Shown: piece by piece, positions 16,743 through 23,790 of the stretch | How the letters are laid out: each line of letters begins with the position of its first letter | Position numbering within the stretch: the stretch's first letter is position 1 | Assembly (NCBI GenBank): GCA_013203045.1 | Contig: JABMQN010000008.1 | Coordinates: 1 to 39,059, forward strand | Direction: 5' to 3' | Length of the DNA stretch: 39,059 bases | From: Chloroflexota bacterium | GTDB lineage: Bacteria; Chloroflexota; Dehalococcoidia; SZUA-161; SpSt-899 | The notes under the pieces: generated by a model | Seen by the model: the letters and a program-made list of their open reading frames with translations, nothing else | Databases searched by the model: none | Told to the model about the DNA's origin: nothing | Position numbers and translations under genes: made by a program

Positions 16743-16803
16743 GGTAGAAAAATGGTATTCTGACAATACTTTCCCTTAAAACCGGTAGAAATGGTGATCT
16801 GAC
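16743..16803 (+). promoter_or_regulatory. Two imperfect direct repeats upstream of the short iron-sulfur genes
   Basis: GGTAGAAAAATGGTATTCTGAC (16743-16764) and GGTAGAAATGGTGATCTGAC (16784-16803) recur 41 bp apart, about four helical turns. They lie between the PAS-LuxR gene and the first short iron-sulfur gene, where an operator would be expected. No clear -35/-10 pair accompanies them, which would suit an activator-dependent promoter (inference). Confidence 0.4.
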
Positions 16804-16860
16804 TTTTCGGAAATGGCGTTATTAGTGCCTAATATGAAGTCTTAGCTGGAGGAGAAAAGA

Positions 16861-17787
16861 ATGCACAATGAAACAAGCAAGGCTCTTTACGAAGCATTGT
16901 CTTTGGAAGATAAGAACGATTTTTTCCCTGCTTATCTCTATCTGAAATATATTGACCATTTCATGAGTAAAGTACTTCAATCATTGGGCATGCCTACAAC
17001 AGAACTTCCGTTCGAGTTAGGTGCCGATCTAGACGCGATGATGGAAGCTTACGTCCAGGAAGTCTCCGAAGCAGCTCCGAGCGCAGATACCAGCATCTAC
17101 CATGCCAAAGTGATAAAACTGAAGGATGCTCTCCAATTGGTGACACAGAAAGCGGATGTTGAATTGGATATCTCGGAGAAAGTGATTCCCTTCAAAGTGG
17201 CCAAAGACATTCTTCTTCATAATCCGGACTCCATCGCAGTAGGAAGGTGTCCCTGCCGAGCAGCAGCAGAGAAGTCCTGTCTACCACCTCCGATGGAAGT
17301 ATGCCTCTTTGTCGGTGATCCCATTGCTTCTTTCATTGGTGACCAGAACCAGCATTTCCGTCCGTGTACACAGGAAGAAGCAGTGCGTGTTCTTGAGGAG
17401 TCTCACAAGAATGGATTCGTACAAACTGCGTGGTTTAAAAAAGAACTTGGTAATAGTTTCCACATGATATGCAACTGTTGCAGTTGTTGCTGCATGGGGA
17501 TCAAGATGTGGAATTTGTTGGAAGGCACCGTTCCTATTATGGCCCCTTCCGGGTATGTGGCTGAAGTAGGCGATGATTGTTCCGGGTGTGCCACCTGTGT
17601 GGATGAGCATGCTTGCCATTTTAATGCCATTACCATGAGTGAGGAAGGGGATAAGGCGGTTATCAATTTCGATAAGTGCATGGGATGCGGTGTTTGCGAG
17701 GATGTCTGTCCGGATAAGGCAATAAGGCTTCGCCGCGAACCGGCAAAGGGAGAACCTTTGGACCTCGCCGAATTGATGGGGCAGTAG
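16861..17787 (+). CDS. Cys-rich iron-sulfur protein, short form 1
   Basis: 308 aa, same family as the long forms but with a different N-terminus (helical, FFPAYLYLKYIDHFMSKVL) instead of the wHTH-like part. The core is kept: CPCRAAAEKSC near residue 130, EVCLFVGDP, CNCCSCCC near 204, then two ferredoxin-type motifs. The first is irregular, CSGCATCVDEHAC, with five residues between the third and fourth Cys instead of three; the second, CMGCGVCEDVCP, is normal. The irregular spacing might tune the cluster potential or make it a [3Fe-4S] site (inference). GGAGG precedes the ATG. First of a tandem pair placed after the PAS-LuxR gene. Cytoplasmic electron carrier by prediction. Confidence 0.84.
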   Translation: MHNETSKALYEALSLEDKNDFFPAYLYLKYIDHFMSKVLQSLGMPTTELPFELGADLDAMMEAYVQEVSEAAPSADTSIYHAKVIKLKDALQLVTQKADVELDISEKVIPFKVAKDILLHNPDSIAVGRCPCRAAAEKSCLPPPMEVCLFVGDPIASFIGDQNQHFRPCTQEEAVRVLEESHKNGFVQTAWFKKELGNSFHMICNCCSCCCMGIKMWNLLEGTVPIMAPSGYVAEVGDDCSGCATCVDEHACHFNAITMSEEGDKAVINFDKCMGCGVCEDVCPDKAIRLRREPAKGEPLDLAELMGQ

Positions 17788-17818
17788 TCCAATTGATGTT
17801 AAGGGGGGGGGTAGACAA

Positions 17819-18745
17819 ATGCGTAACGAATTGACTCAGGCGTTGTGGGAGATATTTCCCCAGGGAGAGAAAGGGGATTTCTACAATATCTACATGTATT
17901 TAAAGCACCTGGACCATTTCATATACAAAGCGCTCGAAGTTTCGGGTATGCCCGCCAAGAGGCCTGAAAGCGAAATAAGTGAAGATGTTGAGGAGATGCT
18001 GGAGGCCGTTGTTTTAGACATTGCGGAGAATGCGGGCAGTCGCGATACAAGTACATATCATGGCAAAGTGATAAAGCTTAGGGAGGCTTTGCAGTTTGTT
18101 AGCCAGAAAGAGAACATCTCATTGGAGGCTCCAGAGACTGTGATCCCCTATAAACAGGCAAGGAGCATCATTTTAGAAAACCCCACGTCTCTTGCGGTGG
18201 GGGAATGCCCATGCCGAGCGGTTGCGGAAAACCCCTGTTTACCTGAGGGGGAAAGGGACGTATGTCTGTTCGTCGGTGATCCGCAATCTGCTTTCCTCGC
18301 AGAGTATAATCAGAAGTTTCGGAGTATCACTCAAGATGAGGCTGTTCGCATCCTCGAGGATGTTCACGAGAAAGGATTTGTACATTGCGCCTACTTCAAA
18401 AAACATTTCGCCCGTCGATTCGTGGCTATCTGCAATTGTTGCAGTTGTTGTTGCCAGGGAATGAAGGCTTGGAACATGTTTGGGGGAGCCATTCCGATCC
18501 TTGCATCTTCTGGGTATGTCGCGGAGATAAGCGACGAATGCATGGGGTGTGGTGATTGTGTGAGCACATGCAATTTCTTTGCCATCAGCATGGATGAAAA
18601 CGAACAGAAGGCCGTTGTTGATTTGGAAAAATGTATGGGATGCGGTGTTTGCGAAGATAAATGCTCAACTGGGGCTATCAGTCTCAGAAGGGAGCCCTCA
18701 AAAGGGGAGCCTTTGGATCTGGCTGAGTTGCTGAACAAAGTGTAA
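17819..18745 (+). CDS. Cys-rich iron-sulfur protein, short form 2
   Basis: 308 aa tandem duplicate of the preceding gene. CPCRAVAENPC, DVCLFVGDP, CNCCSCCC and two cluster motifs, CMGCGDCVSTCN and CMGCGVCEDKCS, are present. Both have normal Cys spacing, but both lack the Pro that usually follows the fourth Cys. The C-terminus SLRREPSKGEPLDLAEL is shared with short form 1. The Shine-Dalgarno lies in a run of nine G (17803-17811), a possible slippage site in translation-initiation DNA. Likely co-transcribed with short form 1 and the ABM-fold gene. Probably a cytoplasmic electron carrier for the HAD/BCR activator encoded shortly downstream (inference). Confidence 0.84.
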   Translation: MRNELTQALWEIFPQGEKGDFYNIYMYLKHLDHFIYKALEVSGMPAKRPESEISEDVEEMLEAVVLDIAENAGSRDTSTYHGKVIKLREALQFVSQKENISLEAPETVIPYKQARSIILENPTSLAVGECPCRAVAENPCLPEGERDVCLFVGDPQSAFLAEYNQKFRSITQDEAVRILEDVHEKGFVHCAYFKKHFARRFVAICNCCSCCCQGMKAWNMFGGAIPILASSGYVAEISDECMGCGDCVSTCNFFAISMDENEQKAVVDLEKCMGCGVCEDKCSTGAISLRREPSKGEPLDLAELLNKV

Positions 18746-18772
18746 TAAATCCAAGTAGGAGGATTAGTATAT

Positions 18773-19060
18773 ATGATCGTAGTAGTAGCCAAAATCAAAG
18801 CCAAAGCAGGAGAAGAAGGAAAGGTCGAAAAGGCACTGCGAGATGTTCTTCCCAAAGTGAGAGAAGAGGAAGGAACCCTTTCTTACACACTGAGTAAATC
18901 TCAAAGCGACCCAACCACACTCCTGGTTCTGGAAAAATACAAAGACATGGACGCGTTCGTATTCCATAGTTCAACCCAATATCTGGCAGAGATGTTCGCT
19001 GAAATAGTGCCTGTTCTTGATGGGGATCTGTCAGTAGAACTGTTTGATGAAATAGCCTAA
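18773..19060 (+). CDS. ABM-fold (antibiotic biosynthesis monooxygenase-like) small protein
   Basis: 95 aa. MIVVVAKIKAKAGEEGKVEKAL, EEEGTLSYTLSKSQSDPTTLLVLEKYKDMDAFVFHSSTQYLAEM is a typical ABM ferredoxin-like fold, which forms dimers and includes YgiN-like quinol monooxygenases. AGGAGG precedes the ATG. In a strict anaerobe an oxygenase role is unlikely, so a quinone-binding, stress or ligand-binding role is more plausible (inference). It lies 27 bp after short iron-sulfur form 2 and before a palindromic repeat. Confidence 0.82.
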   Translation: MIVVVAKIKAKAGEEGKVEKALRDVLPKVREEEGTLSYTLSKSQSDPTTLLVLEKYKDMDAFVFHSSTQYLAEMFAEIVPVLDGDLSVELFDEIA

Positions 19061-19093
19061 ACCTTGCTCGTGCGTAACGATACAAAATTATGA

Positions 19094-19172
19094 TGTCATT
19101 CTGAGGGAGTTAATCGACTGAAGAATCTCCATTCCCATACAATAAGATTCTTCACTTCGTTCAGAATGGCAC
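19094..19172 (+). repeat. Palindromic repeat, TGTCATTCTGA family, copy 2
   Basis: Left arm TGTCATTCTGAGGGAGTTAA and GACTGAAGAATCTCC; right arm AAGATTCTTCACTTCGTTCAGAATGGCACA. The arms match those at 12751-12828. Ends about 10 bp before the activator gene's Shine-Dalgarno, the same position relative to a gene as copy 1. Confidence 0.75.
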
Positions 19173-19194
19173 AGCATAACTGAAGGAGAATACA

Positions 19195-19977
19195 ATGATT
19201 GTCGGAGGATGTGACATCGGTTCCACCACTGGTAAAGCAGTGATTATGAAAGACGGGGAAATAATTGCAAGTACTATCATCCCCTCTACCACCAAACCGG
19301 AGGAAACGGCCCGCATGGCCATGGATGAAGCCTTAAAACAGGCGGATCTATCTTCAATTGATGATCTGGACTACATCGTGGGCACGGGTTACGGCCGGCT
19401 CAAAGTTCAATTTGCCAAAGAAAACATCTCGGAAATATCCTGTCATGCCCGGGGAGCTCACTGGATGAGTCCCACGGTAAGAACAGTAGTTGATATCGGT
19501 GGACAGGACTGCAAAGTAATGTCTATCAGCGATGAAGGCAAAGTCGTGGAATTCGTGATGAATGACAGATGCGCTGCCGGCACCGGCAGGTTTTTTGAAG
19601 GAATGGCCAGAGTGCTGCATTGCGGACTTGATGGTATATCATCCCTGGAAAATCAGGGGGCAGAACCGTCCACCATCACCAGCCAGTGCAGCGTGTTTGC
19701 CGAATCTGAAGTTGTTACCCTGATCAACGAAGGGAGCGACTTGAAAAACATCATCGCCGGAATCAACAATTCGGTATCAGGCCGCCTGAATTCGATGGTC
19801 CGAAAAGTTGGGTTGGTTGAAGATGTAGCTCTAACAGGCGGATGCGCCAAGAATGCGGGTCTGGCCAAAGCGCTGGAAAAACATTTAAAAGTAAGCGTGA
19901 AACAATTGCCCCATGACCCGCAAATAGCAGGTGCCGTGGGAGCGGCTCTAATCGCAGTAGAAAAGGCAGCAGGCTAG
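19195..19977 (+). CDS. Activator ATPase of 2-hydroxyacyl-CoA dehydratase / benzoyl-CoA reductase (BadF/HgdC type)
   Basis: 260 aa ASKHA-fold ATPase. Phosphate-binding loops are DIGSTTGKAV and DIGGQDCKV; GTGYGR and TGGCAKNAG are further family motifs. Cys in NDRCAAGTGRFF and in SQCSVFAESEV are the two per-subunit ligands of the single [4Fe-4S] cluster that bridges the homodimer in HgdC-type activators. ATP hydrolysis drives transfer of one very low-potential electron to the dehydratase or reductase. The length matches homodimeric activators; no second activator gene is present, unlike class I benzoyl-CoA reductases with two different ATPase subunits. It heads the operon with two catalytic pairs and may serve both. 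Ordered upstream partners are the iron-sulfur proteins. Confidence 0.93.
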   Translation: MIVGGCDIGSTTGKAVIMKDGEIIASTIIPSTTKPEETARMAMDEALKQADLSSIDDLDYIVGTGYGRLKVQFAKENISEISCHARGAHWMSPTVRTVVDIGGQDCKVMSISDEGKVVEFVMNDRCAAGTGRFFEGMARVLHCGLDGISSLENQGAEPSTITSQCSVFAESEVVTLINEGSDLKNIIAGINNSVSGRLNSMVRKVGLVEDVALTGGCAKNAGLAKALEKHLKVSVKQLPHDPQIAGAVGAALIAVEKAAG

Positions 19978-20004
19978 AATCTTCAATCAAAAGGGGAAAG
20001 CGAA

Positions 20005-21150
20005 TTGGAAACAAACATCAAATCAAAAACGCTTGATGAATTCAAAACAATCACCGGAACCATGATCAATCCGGCAGTACAAGAATGGAAAGACAACGGG
20101 GGCAAGGTTATCGGGTATTTCTGCTGCAACATACCTGATGAAGTTATGACTGCCGCCGGAATACTTCCGTTACGCTTAAGAGGAACGGGCAGCACCGGAA
20201 CAGAGCTCTCGGATGCATTTTACTCCAGCATCAACTGCTCATTCCCTCGCCACGTTTTCAACATGGCTCTCAACCATGAATTCGACATTCTCGATGGGCT
20301 CATCGTTCCCAACAGTTGTGATCACATTCGTCGAATATACGATAACTGGCTCCGCCAACTGGATATCGGATTTCTTGAGATGTTCAACCTTCCCCGAAAG
20401 GTCGAAGAACCTCAGGTTCAGTGGTACAAAGATGAAGTGCATCTTCTGGTGGAAAAGCTCGAAAAGCAATTTGGAGTTGAGATAACTGAAGAGAAGCTCA
20501 AAAATGCCATAAAACTCCACAACGAAAACAGGCGGCTGTTAAAACAAATCTACGAACTGCGCAAAGTGGATAACCCTCCAATTACCGGCGGTCAGATGAT
20601 CGCAGTGATAGTGGCTGGCACCGCCATCCCCAGAGACAAGTACAACGAAATGCTTAAAGAACTGCTGGAAGATCTCAAGGGAGCCGAGGGCATCAAGGAT
20701 CATCGGGCACGACTGATGGTATTAGGCGGCATTCTTGACGACCCTGAATATATGGATATCCTTGAGGACCAGGGCGGACTGGTAGTTACCGATTCAATCT
20801 GTTTCGGAACTAGGCTTTTCTGGACCGAAGTCAGCGAAGAGGGCGACCCGTACGAAGCCATCGCCAGATACCAGATACAGCAACGGCCAACCTGCCCCCG
20901 CAGCTATGGGGATCAGCCCAAGAGAGCCCAATATCTTCTGGACATGATCAAAGAATTCAAGGTAGATGGGGTTATCGGCGAAAGACTTCTGTTCTGTGAC
21001 TCGTGGGTGGTCGAGCACTACATGAACGATCAGGACCTTAAAGAAGCCGGAGTTCCATTCCTGAAGCTGGACCGGGAGTACATCCTGAGCGGCAAGGGGC
21101 AACTACGAACCCGGGTTCAGGCATTCCTGGAAATGCTGGGAGGTAAATAA
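20005..21150 (+). CDS. 2-hydroxyacyl-CoA dehydratase / benzoyl-CoA reductase family subunit, BcrC-like, pair 1
   Basis: 381 aa HgdB-like family member, of the length typical of the smaller (BcrC/BadD-like) subunit. Three conserved cysteines are suitable cluster ligands: GYFCCNIPDE near residue 50, NSCDHIRRIYDNW, and LLFCDSW near the C-terminus. Another Cys lies in SICFGTRLFW. The start is TTG 20005, preceded by AAGGGG. The second copy also starts with TTG, and both translate to MET(N/K)..KSK.LDEF, so the unusual start codon appears conserved. With its partner it should form a heterodimer carrying [4Fe-4S] clusters that accepts electrons from the activator. Reductase (ring reduction) versus dehydratase activity cannot be decided from sequence by eye. 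Confidence 0.9.
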   Translation: METNIKSKTLDEFKTITGTMINPAVQEWKDNGGKVIGYFCCNIPDEVMTAAGILPLRLRGTGSTGTELSDAFYSSINCSFPRHVFNMALNHEFDILDGLIVPNSCDHIRRIYDNWLRQLDIGFLEMFNLPRKVEEPQVQWYKDEVHLLVEKLEKQFGVEITEEKLKNAIKLHNENRRLLKQIYELRKVDNPPITGGQMIAVIVAGTAIPRDKYNEMLKELLEDLKGAEGIKDHRARLMVLGGILDDPEYMDILEDQGGLVVTDSICFGTRLFWTEVSEEGDPYEAIARYQIQQRPTCPRSYGDQPKRAQYLLDMIKEFKVDGVIGERLLFCDSWVVEHYMNDQDLKEAGVPFLKLDREYILSGKGQLRTRVQAFLEMLGGK

Positions 21151-22487
21151 TGGATAACACTGATCTTAGCACACTTGGTCGGAAAGAAGTTCTGGAAAAA
21201 TCACTGACCCGCTATAGGAAGGAGCGCGACTGGTTCCAGATGTTTCTGGACGCACTCAGTATGATGCCGGAACTGAGCGAGGAAGACATCCTCCAGCAAA
21301 AAATGCTCACCATCCTGCTAGAATCGAAACAAACAGTTCTGGATTGCGCTGAAAACAACAAACCGTTTATCGCTGGATACTTTTGCAATGCGCCTGAGGT
21401 TTTCCATGCCATGGACCTCCCCTGGTACATGCTTATGGAAACGCCCTTCTTAGCAGCCTCCGCACCCTATTTGGCAGATGATATCAAGGGAACAGAGGAA
21501 ATCGGGCTTGGCTCCGACCTGTGCACTGCCATCAGACTCCCGATTTACTACATCGAAACAGGGCAAATGCCCATCCCTTCGGCCGTTCTGGGATTGATCT
21601 ATCCCTGCGATGGCGCACCCATGCTGCATCAGGTAATGATGCACAACAAGGCATGGAAGGACGTTCCTGTATACGCCGCGGATCCGCCGTATACTTCGGA
21701 TGAACGTGCAATAGACTATTTCGCCGATGAACTCAAACGGATGGCTGAGTTTCTTCAGAAGCACACCGGACATTCACTGGATATGAAGAGGCTGGCGCAG
21801 GTCTGCGAAGACGGCAACAAGACATACAGCAAATGGCAGGAGTACAATGAGCTAAGGCGCGCGGTACCCTGTCCTCATGGTTGGAGCATAGGTGGGCCAC
21901 AGGCCTTTGCAGTAAGCCAGTGTTTTGTGGCCGGCGATCCCAAGTGCACCGACTGGTTCGAGCAACTGGTCAAGTGCGCCGAAATTCGGGTGAACGCCGG
22001 TGAAGGTATTCCCGGGGTAAAGGAAAGAATCCGCTACTTCTGGTTTGATATCATGCCTTACGGATGGATATTTGAATTGATGCCCTGGCTGGAAGAAGAA
22101 TGGGGCGCGATACTGACAATGGATATGTTCGGGAACTATCCATATACGCTAATTGATACTTCCAGTGAGGAGAAGATATGGAAGGGACTGGCCAAGAGAA
22201 ATCTTATTGACGCGCCCATGATCCGGCAGGCACGCGGCACAGCGGAGAACTTCTCTAACGATATCCGCCGGATTGTGAAAGACTACAAGATCGATTGTGT
22301 TATCTGGCCGGGGCACATGGGTCACAAGGATGGGTCGGCCGCCGGCGGAATCATGCGCCAGACCTGCCGGGAACTGGATGTTCCTTTCCTGCAAATCGGG
22401 TTGGATCTCTTCGACAGGGCATATACCAACCCTGATGAAGTAAAAGACAAGATATCGAAGTTCTTCACCTCGATGGGGCTGGGATAA
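21150..22487 (+). CDS. 2-hydroxyacyl-CoA dehydratase / benzoyl-CoA reductase family subunit, BcrB-like, pair 1
   Basis: 445 aa, the longer (BcrB/BadE-like) partner. TAATG overlap with the previous gene shows translational coupling and implies a 1:1 complex. Candidate cluster ligands are Cys79 in AGYFCNAPEV, Cys in IYPCDGAPMLHQ, and Cys in IMRQTCRELDVPF. WPGHMGHKDGSAAGG is a conserved active-site-side loop of the family. No signal peptide. The oxygen-sensitive heterodimer would receive electrons from the activator encoded upstream. Compared with pair 2, this copy has all three expected Cys positions and is the better candidate for a conventional cluster. Confidence 0.9.
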   Translation: MDNTDLSTLGRKEVLEKSLTRYRKERDWFQMFLDALSMMPELSEEDILQQKMLTILLESKQTVLDCAENNKPFIAGYFCNAPEVFHAMDLPWYMLMETPFLAASAPYLADDIKGTEEIGLGSDLCTAIRLPIYYIETGQMPIPSAVLGLIYPCDGAPMLHQVMMHNKAWKDVPVYAADPPYTSDERAIDYFADELKRMAEFLQKHTGHSLDMKRLAQVCEDGNKTYSKWQEYNELRRAVPCPHGWSIGGPQAFAVSQCFVAGDPKCTDWFEQLVKCAEIRVNAGEGIPGVKERIRYFWFDIMPYGWIFELMPWLEEEWGAILTMDMFGNYPYTLIDTSSEEKIWKGLAKRNLIDAPMIRQARGTAENFSNDIRRIVKDYKIDCVIWPGHMGHKDGSAAGGIMRQTCRELDVPFLQIGLDLFDRAYTNPDEVKDKISKFFTSMGLG

Positions 22488-22543
22488 TAGAAATCAGGAG
22501 AGTTCTCCCTCTGGTAAAGCCTGTCCTGAGCGCAGCCGAAGGA

Positions 22544-22610
22544 TGGATAAATGGAAACCGCGGGCGGTGGTAGGCGACTCTTATCATCGCCCGCTTAACT
22601 ATCCAATCTT
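22544..22610 (+). other. Intergenic hairpin between the two catalytic pairs
   Basis: GCGGGCGGTGGTA (22560-22572) pairs with TATCATCGCCCGC (22582-22594) through G-C, A-T and two G-U pairs over 13 bp with a 9-nt loop; outer bases TGGATA and TATCCA can extend it. It is followed by TTAACTATCC, not a T run, so it is not a standard terminator. Just upstream, GCCTGTCCTGAGCGCAGCCG resembles a fragment of the dispersed CTGAGC...GAAGG repeats. May set the relative mRNA level of the two pairs. Confidence 0.5.
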
Positions 22611-22642
22611 GAATCGACTCATTATAGAAGGAGGATGACATC

Positions 22643-23788
22643 TTGGAAACCAAGTTGAAATCTAAGGCGCTTGATGAATTCATTCAAGTGGCCAGTACCA
22701 TCGCCAATCCCGAGATTCAAAAATGGAAGGATAACGGTGGCAAAATCATGGGTTACTTCTGTTCTGCTATGCCCTCTGAACTGATTACCGCCGCCGGCAT
22801 GCTCCCCTTCCGGCTAAGGGCTACCGGAAGCACCGGAACAGAGCTTTCGGATTCGTATTTCAGCAGCATCAACTGCACCTTTCCCCGACACGCGTTCAAC
22901 ATGGCGCTCAAAGGTGATTTCGATTTCATCGATGGGCTGGTAATTTTCAATAGTTGCGACCATATCCGTCGGGTTTATGATCACTGGATTCGCCAGCTAG
23001 ACACTCCTTTTGTTAAGATTCTGAGCCTTCCCAAGAAGTCGGGGGCTCAACAAGTGGAATGGTTCAGGAGCGAATTGGCTATTCTGAGAGAGAATATGGA
23101 AACCCAGTTCGGGGTGAAAATCACCGATGACAAACTAAAAGAAGCTATCAAAATCCATAACGAAAGCCGACGACTCTTGAGAGAACTCTATGAACTGCGT
23201 AAAAGTGATAATCCTCCCATTACCGGCGCTCAGACGATGGCCGTTACGGTGGCCAGTACAGCCATGCCTCCGGAGCGGTATAACCAGTTATTAAAAGAGC
23301 TTCTGGATGATGTCAAACGTGCGGAAGGAAACACCGATTATCGGGCGAGATTGATGATCCTCGGGGGCGAACTCGATAATCCGGAATTCCTTAAGGTTAT
23401 TGAAGACCTGGGCGCATTGGTGGTAACCGATTCGGTTTGCTTCGGTTCAAGACTACTGTGGAAGGATGTGGATGAAAGTATCGATGACCCCCTCACAGCC
23501 CTTGCTCAATATCAGGTTAACGAACGGCCTTCCTGTGCCCGCATGTTCACTGAATATGAAAAGAGAGCCGAATATGTTCATAGCATGCTTAGTGATTTCA
23601 AGGCTGACGGGGCCATTTTTGCACGGCTCACTTTCTGTGAGGTATGGGGATTTGAACAATACTCAATGATCAATGATTTTAAGGAGTGGGATATACCCCT
23701 TCTTTGTATCGACCACGAGTATACGTTGAGTGGAGTCGGACAGCTACGGACACGGGTCCAGGCATTCTTGGAAACGATGGGGAAATAG
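22643..23788 (+). CDS. 2-hydroxyacyl-CoA dehydratase / benzoyl-CoA reductase family subunit, BcrC-like, pair 2
   Basis: 381 aa, exactly the length of pair 1's small subunit and similar throughout. Cluster-ligand candidates are GYFCSAMPSE, NSCDHIRRVYDHW and LTFCEVW; DSVCFGSRLLW is also kept. TTG start with AAGGAGGATG upstream, matching the TTG start of copy 1. The stop codon is 2 nt before the start of its large partner, so the two are co-translated. Differences from copy 1 are spread along the chain. It presumably forms a second heterodimer with a different substrate or a different step (inference). Confidence 0.9.
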   Translation: METKLKSKALDEFIQVASTIANPEIQKWKDNGGKIMGYFCSAMPSELITAAGMLPFRLRATGSTGTELSDSYFSSINCTFPRHAFNMALKGDFDFIDGLVIFNSCDHIRRVYDHWIRQLDTPFVKILSLPKKSGAQQVEWFRSELAILRENMETQFGVKITDDKLKEAIKIHNESRRLLRELYELRKSDNPPITGAQTMAVTVASTAMPPERYNQLLKELLDDVKRAEGNTDYRARLMILGGELDNPEFLKVIEDLGALVVTDSVCFGSRLLWKDVDESIDDPLTALAQYQVNERPSCARMFTEYEKRAEYVHSMLSDFKADGAIFARLTFCEVWGFEQYSMINDFKEWDIPLLCIDHEYTLSGVGQLRTRVQAFLETMGK

Positions 23789-23790
23789 AA

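Noticed and set aside
18773-19060. True oxygen-dependent monooxygenase
   Set aside because: The ABM fold alone does not prove oxygenase activity, and all neighbours are enzymes of anaerobes.
23686-23790. N-terminal extension of the pair 2 BcrB-like ORF
   Set aside because: Lies within the 3' end of the BcrC-like gene; ATG 23791 directly after its stop matches the start of the paralog's domain.
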